From positions 28,210,001 to 28,274,000 of the forward strand of contig OZ231128.1 in assembly GCA_965153355.1 (NCBI GenBank): a stretch of 64,000 nucleotides of DNA. The letters are read 5' to 3'. Positions 59,171 through 64,000 of this stretch are shown here, piece by piece. Numbering within the stretch: position 1 is the first letter of the stretch; the number at the start of each line of letters is the position of its first letter. The notes beneath the pieces are model-generated. The model did not search any database. It was given only the letters and a program-made list of their open reading frames with translations, and was not told the DNA's origin. This DNA comes from Flaccisagitta enflata. Taxonomy: Eukaryota; Chaetognatha; Sagittoidea; Aphragmophora. The position numbers and the translations under genes were made by a program.

Positions 59171-61770
59171 GACAAAGAGTATCATCTCTTCATAATGCAA
59201 ATTTCAAGTCACTGGGATGAGTAACTCGTGTGCTACAACACGAGTGATTTTGAGAGATACTGGGTGCTAATTATCAGGTGTCGTAGCACCTCATACTGCT
59301 ATTCTAATGCATTTTCGAAAAAAAATAAACAATTATTAGATAGGTTTTGTCCATTTGAACTGAATTGTTTTACTGAAACGGTTCGACACATTAATTAACG
59401 TAACGATGAGTATCGATATATTCGGGTGTGTCAATATGCAAAAGTATGTTTGATTAGATCATCGACATCAGGGAGTGTAAACAAAAGAATTCTAAAACTT
59501 TAAGCGTTTTTATTTTTTCAAATTTCCATCATCTTCCGTTTTTTTAGCGCAAGAAAAGATTGTCAAAAATATATATACTTTCAGCATCTGCACTGAGTTT
59601 TGGTGAAAATAAGACTCATAACTTCTACAGAAAAGATTGGTTATTGTCTCTTTATACAACTTTGGTGATAAATAGACAACCATTACTTTGTTGCAACTTG
59701 AATTAGCACTAAGATATTCATGTGTTTAATCTGATTAAGTTCAGTAACAATGATACTGATAGAAAATCATCAATACAGCAATATACAAATTAGCGTCTGA
59801 AAAGGCATTTTGAAAAAAATGAAAAATGAATGAAATTTGATAAAATAAAAACGCTAAAAATCTTAGAATTTAATATCTTAGGCTGTTTGATGTTGATGAT
59901 CTCATCAAAAAACCTTTTGCATATTGACACACCCGATCGATATATCTCCAGTGGGGAGGCCGGCGGCAAATTCAACAGCAAAATAATTTTCAACTGTTGC
60001 AGAGAGATTTGGAGTGAGTTGGCTGAAATCAAAAGAATGGGTTTCGAATTCGAAGGATGGACCTACGGACAGTCTTACACTTCCACTTATAGAGATGCGA
60101 GGACACATCTAATAAGCACAACAGGGCAGCAATCGCGAGTTCCGTATGACGGCGAATTTTCGAAGGAAAATTAAGTGTTTCACCATACTTTTTGCATTAT
60201 CATCAGGACGATAATGAAGCTGGAATGCTTTTAATAGCATTTTTTCTCTAAAGACACCTGGTGTATACCTTTTTATCATATTCTGACCTAAAAAGTAATT
60301 TGAACTATGCAATTCACATGGAAACAAGCAGAAAAATGATGGTTTTTAGCATATTTCTGCTTACATTTTTTTTCATTTTCTGTGGTCTAAATTCTAAGAA
60401 AGCCATACACAGGGAAATTTTGCATTTTGAAAAACATAGTTCTCTCTGTTATCGATTTGGGAAGAGAACTATGTTCTTTGTTTTTTAATATTTTTATTTT
60501 CTATGCAAATTTAGAATTTAGACCAGCCCCCTGTCAGTGACCAAAAATGAAAAAAGTAGAAATTTTCAATAAATTTATTTTAGTAACATTGGCTAAACTT
60601 GATCCTTCTTGCTAAATAAATGCAGATTTTTCTTTTAAATATTATGTCTGAGCTATTTGAATCATTTTTTTTTCACTTGTTTTTCTATTTCCATTATTTC
60701 AAAATTTTCATTTTGACCCTCTTTGAAACACAAATGTTGCCTTCGGGGGGACGCTGTCGTATGGCATCAAACACACATGATTAAATGCAGTATTTGATTA
60801 CATAATTTCAATTCATAACGACCTTAAATATGACTTGTATAGGAGCTTTAACTAAAAGGGCTTTGATACACCAATGTCCTGGATAGTCGGAGGGACCGAC
60901 TGATAGACAGACTGACCTACGTGCACTAAAAGACTGACCTACGTGCACTAAAAACTTTTCCCTTTTGCTAACTACTTTTGCGCCGCTAACCGTGTTTCCG
61001 GTACATGTTCTTAAATGACTGAAATGACTCAAGTGACTCGGCTCTCGGACCTTTAAAAGGTAAACTCGAGGTAAAAATACTGTTCCGTTACGACACTAGT
61101 TTAATCTAAAAATTTATAGATCCTTGTTTCATACAATTGTGAGCCAACACATAGATAACTACTTGTTGGCTATTCTCTTCTTTGATTCATACTTTAAACA
61201 ACATCAACAGTTAGAACCAATTGAAAAGTCAACATGCAACAAAAAAAGCACAAATGAGGCGCATTCTTTTTTTATGGCTTACGGGCAATGTGAGGTGACG
61301 GAAAGGTGTCATAGTTAATAAAAAAAACTCCAAACTGTAATTCATAGATTCCAGCGTATTTGTTTCTAATGAAAAGGAAGTTAACAAATAAAGCAGACCA
61401 AATGAAACCGATGATGGAATTTGAGAGAAAAGTGATTTGTCGTGAAACTGTCGAAGCACGGTAGAATTCATAAGTCGGATAAATGCGCTTTCATTCAAAT
61501 TCAAAAACAGGTAGACACGAGGTGGAATTGTGCAATTTCAAACTTTCAATACGAGCGGTACGGACCAACGGACCAACAGATTAGAAAAACCTCTATTAGA
61601 GTCGCTTGTCCCTAACTAGAATTGCGTATGATTGTAATTAATAAGCTAACTTATATCACTTGCAGTGGATGGTTCGAACAAATTAAATGGTAAGTCGACC
61701 TGAATCGGTAAATTACCACCTATGTTATCATTTGACAGCCTTTAAGTAATTCAATAGATCCTCCAAGACG
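59171..61770. other. AT-rich intergenic sequence, no gene recognised
   Basis: Contains a palindromic MITE-like hairpin (60384-60524), worn HINE 5' ends at about 60055-60115 and 61555-61620, and a short tandem GACTGACCTACGTGCACTAA at about 60910-60955. No exon with known domains was found. Confidence 0.45.
60384..60524. mobile_element. palindromic MITE-like hairpin, copy 3
   Basis: GGTCTAAATTCTA at the left and TAGAATTTAGACC at the right, with inner AACATAGTTCTCT…AGAGAACTATGTT arms. Related in layout to 6752-6893 and 9578-9716. Confidence 0.6.
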
Positions 61771-61776
61771 TTTATT
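61771..61776 (-). terminator. candidate polyadenylation signal for the dynein gene
   Basis: AATAAA on the minus strand, about 140 nt beyond the dynein stop codon. Confidence 0.45.
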
Positions 61777-61913
61777 TTGACGACAAGACCTATGATGATG
61801 CTTTATCAGACAAACGGACGCACAGAGCCTTATCTGGAATACACATCAACGGGAAATAAGCGCTGTGTATCTTTTCGGCTCATTGACTATGTTTGGCGCC
61901 ACCCCACAGCCAA

Positions 61914-62348
61914 TCATGTGTCTAACTGAGAAACAAGCGCCACGCCTCTCATCGTCCATTGGCTGGGTTTGGCGTTGGATGGGAGGAGCAAGGACGTGAC
62001 AAAGTTTGCAGATTTGTTAGCGGAAGAACGATCAGAATCTGCGCGCGTCGTCGTTTTATAAACTGGGCAGTCGTAAAAGACTCGGGGAGGTGACGAATAT
62101 CCTCCTCCTCCTCCTCCTCCTCCTCCACTCCCTCCTCGTGACTCATCCCCCAATGAGGTCGTCGGCGACATCATTGAGGAGGATGTTTCTCGCAGTCCCT
62201 CGTCGGTGAGGACGCGTATCGGACGCAAGTAGATTTCCGGCATGATCGTGAATCGATGTCCCAAAGGAGCGTCATCGAGGCGCCATAAAGAGGCGTTCCA
62301 GGACGCGCCGTCCAGAAACAAACCGTAGATGTAAACGCCGCGATCATC
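61914..62348 (-). CDS. dynein heavy chain, last exon (C-terminal domain)
   Basis: Acceptor CATTTCTCTCAG, phase 0, 144 residues to the stop TGA at 61914. It encodes DDRGVYIYGLFLDGASWN, then a link with MPEIYLRP, CPVYKTTTRA, NKSANFVTSLLLP and the end QWTMRGVALVSQLDT. These are the conserved blocks of the extreme C-terminus of dynein heavy chains (GVYIHGLFLEGA, CPVYKT, NFV…LP, W…RGVALLCQLD), most like axonemal types. The loop before CPVYKT has an unusual Gly/Ser run (GGSGGGGGGGGGY) encoded by a (GGA)n tract at about 62099-62130. The rest of this very large gene would lie to the right, beyond 62.35 kb. The product is a minus-end-directed microtubule motor; which paralogue is not settled. Confidence 0.9.
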   Translation of the reverse strand, partial: DDRGVYIYGLFLDGASWNASLWRLDDAPLGHRFTIMPEIYLRPIRVLTDEGLRETSSSMMSPTTSLGDESRGGSGGGGGGGGGYSSPPRVFYDCPVYKTTTRADSDRSSANKSANFVTSLLLPSNAKPSQWTMRGVALVSQLDT

Positions 62349-62403
62349 CTGAGAGAAATGAACAGGGGCATATAGCTCAACAATGCACAGTGAGCGTTGT
62401 TTA

Positions 62404-62446
62404 TGAATGAATGAATGATAAATGAATGAATGAATGAAAAATGAAT
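62404..62446. repeat. short (ATGA)n repeat
   Basis: Imperfect GAATGAATGA run in the last intron of the dynein gene. Confidence 0.8.
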
Positions 62447-62502
62447 GACTAGATTGTTGTTGCTCTTTTCATGAAAAATCAAAAACAACCGCCCACTTAA
62501 AA

Positions 62503-62724
62503 AACAAGGCCGGATACACGGCCACCACAGTCGCGTGCGGGTGGGCAGGGGCCGTAATTGAGGTCACCAGATCATTTGGGCAGGAGCAGTGAAGCCAAAA
62601 ATCCCAAAAACCCAAAAAAAGTAAAGTGTGATGGACGGACCGACGGACGGACCGACAGACCGACTGATGGACCGACGGACCGACGGACAAAGCGGGGTGT
62701 AGAGTCGTGTAGCATGCGACTAAT
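62503..62724 (-). mobile_element. HINE, complete (GTCGCGTGC subtype)
   Basis: AACAAGGCCGGATACACGGCC, internal CAGTCGCGTGCGGGTGGGCA, long GACCGACGGAC core, AAAGCGGGGTGTAGAG, hairpin GTCGTGTAGCATGCGAC and TAAT. Confidence 0.7.
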
Positions 62725-62872
62725 CTCTGACGGTATGGGTCTGAGCAAATAGATACGATCTACTGCTCGATCTAGGGAAAACTCGTCTCCAAGAGAGACA
62801 AGAAGAGATAGCTATATATCTAATTATAGATATAGCTAGATATCGATTTCCGATACGATATACCATTTTTTT

Positions 62873-63058
62873 TCATATTAAACTAATTAATGCTAAATAA
62901 TCAACCATCCCTGTGGTTGAACCATCTTTTCGTGGCACACTCGCTTGACACAGGTTGCACTTTGCAGTGTTGTCAGGTCGCTTTTCATAGTAGATCCAAA
63001 TTGGACTTGCAGTAGAGTCACTTTCCTTGTACTCTGTTATCAATGCAGAGAAATCCAT
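62873..63058 (-). pseudogene. BED zinc-finger fragment (hAT/ZBED-like)
   Basis: Open frame beginning MDFSALITEYKESDSTASPI and continuing WIYYEKRPDNTAKCNLCQ, KDGSTTGMVDYL. This is the start of a BED finger (W-Y-F, AxCxxC, GSTTxMxxHL), but the histidine expected in the last block is replaced by tyrosine and the frame stops soon after. BED fingers occur in hAT transposases and domesticated ZBED proteins. No downstream transposase is seen. It is probably a decayed fragment in a dynein intron. Confidence 0.6.
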
Positions 63059-63317
63059 TTTTGAAATTGTTTTTATTCTTGCCGATGGAAAACAGTGTCC
63101 GATGAAAACCTTTTTTTTTATTGGAGATAGTAGAAAGACGTTGGTATCAGTTTCATGCAAACTAGTCGGTATGAAAAGGTTTGAGTTTCATTCCAGACGT
63201 GAACAATTTGTCCATGAGCATGGGCTGGTCAATTTATCTCTTTTGTCTTTTCTTGTACTGTTTGCAATACGCTATTGTTTACCGATCGCTCATCCAAACC
63301 CGACTAAAACAATCCAT

Positions 63318-63318
63318 C

Positions 63319-63413
<95 letters not shown>
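63318..63413. repeat. (TC)n microsatellite
   Basis: About 95 bp of pure TC. Confidence 0.97.
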
Positions 63414-63415
<2 letters not shown>

Positions 63416-63513
63416 TACGACTTTCTTCCCCCTTTCTCAATTCTCGATTCTCAATTCCCATTGTCTCTCCTCGACCTCTCCCTTTCTTCTCCTTCGGCGG
63501 TCTGTCTTGGTGA

Positions 63514-63556
<43 letters not shown>
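63514..63556. repeat. (CTGT)n microsatellite
   Basis: About ten TCTG units, possibly the core of a worn HINE whose end (GATTACATGCGACTAAAAAG) lies near 63650-63670. Confidence 0.85.
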
Positions 63557-63726
63557 CGGCGGTCTGTCTCGGTGTGGCACACTGGATATCGGACAACGAT
63601 GCAGGAAGGAGTCTCGGTCCGTCTGTCCGAACCGGGTCGATTTTTGCGCAGATTACATGCGACTAAAAAGTAGGACATACAAAAGAACCACGCTACATCG
63701 ATCTTGCTTACTCAAAAAGTGTAGAA

Positions 63727-63742
63727 GGCTTGTTGTTGTTGT

Positions 63743-63829
<87 letters not shown>

Positions 63830-63928
63830 TTGTTGTTGTTGTTGTCTATGCTGTACGGTACTAGTCTCCGTTGAAGCCTTGTTGTTGTTGTTGTCGTTGT
63901 CGTTGTCGTTGTCGCTGTCGCTGTCGCT

Positions 63929-64000
<72 letters not shown>
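63727..64000. repeat. (TTG)n and (TCG/TTG)n repeats
   Basis: Long TTG trinucleotide array to about 63845, a short unique link, then GTTGTCGTTGTCG hexamers and TTG again, running to the window edge. Confidence 0.97.

Overview
The window is eukaryotic and almost certainly from a metazoan, probably a marine invertebrate. It has multi-exon genes with GT-AG introns, a dynein heavy-chain terminal exon, TNFR/BCMA-like receptors, a LINE with endonuclease and reverse transcriptase, hAT and Helitron-like elements, and very abundant (AG)n, (ATGA)n and other microsatellites. There is no bacterial-style gene packing. The phylum cannot be fixed from the sequence alone.

The host genes read so far are all on the minus strand. 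Three paralogous genes, called C, B and A here, lie head to tail from about 55.9 kb down to 7.0 kb. Each encodes a signal peptide, one six-cysteine BCMA/TACI-like TNF-receptor domain, an eight-cysteine thrombospondin-1-like module, a single transmembrane helix and a short cytoplasmic tail. Every intron is phase 1, so the exons join without a break into predicted proteins of 276 (C), 232 (B) and 220 (A) residues. Gene B carries TRAF-binding-type motifs and a PDZ-type C-terminus, and gene A carries a CD40-like PVQDS motif. At the right edge, 61.9-62.35 kb is the last exon of a dynein heavy chain, with a degenerate BED zinc-finger fragment upstream of it.

The rest is repeats. 1-586 and 12.56-13.41 kb are two copies of a hAT-like element in opposite orientation. 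The second is nested in a 2.9-kb hAT-like element (12.20-15.12 kb) that also holds other elements. From 25.26 to 46.75 kb, inside the 22-kb first intron of gene B, lies a 21.5-kb foldback structure with a perfect 23-nt terminal inverted repeat, arms built of ~450-bp tandem units, and a central palindrome of decamer repeats split by a 5.8-kb apparently full-length LINE.

More than 20 short Helentron/DINE-like elements (subterminal hairpin, GTCY core, 3' hairpin) are scattered throughout. Their two subterminal repeats change together from copy to copy. A second family of foldback elements has arms made of ~20-bp units. A 15-nt motif recurs five times in one orientation across the receptor cluster.

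Ordinary stretches with no recognisable gene are about 0.6-6.9 kb, 14.9-16.4 kb, 16.6-17.9 kb, 49.0-52.3 kb and 59.2-61.8 kb. They hold mobile-element fragments, microsatellites and AT-rich sequence.
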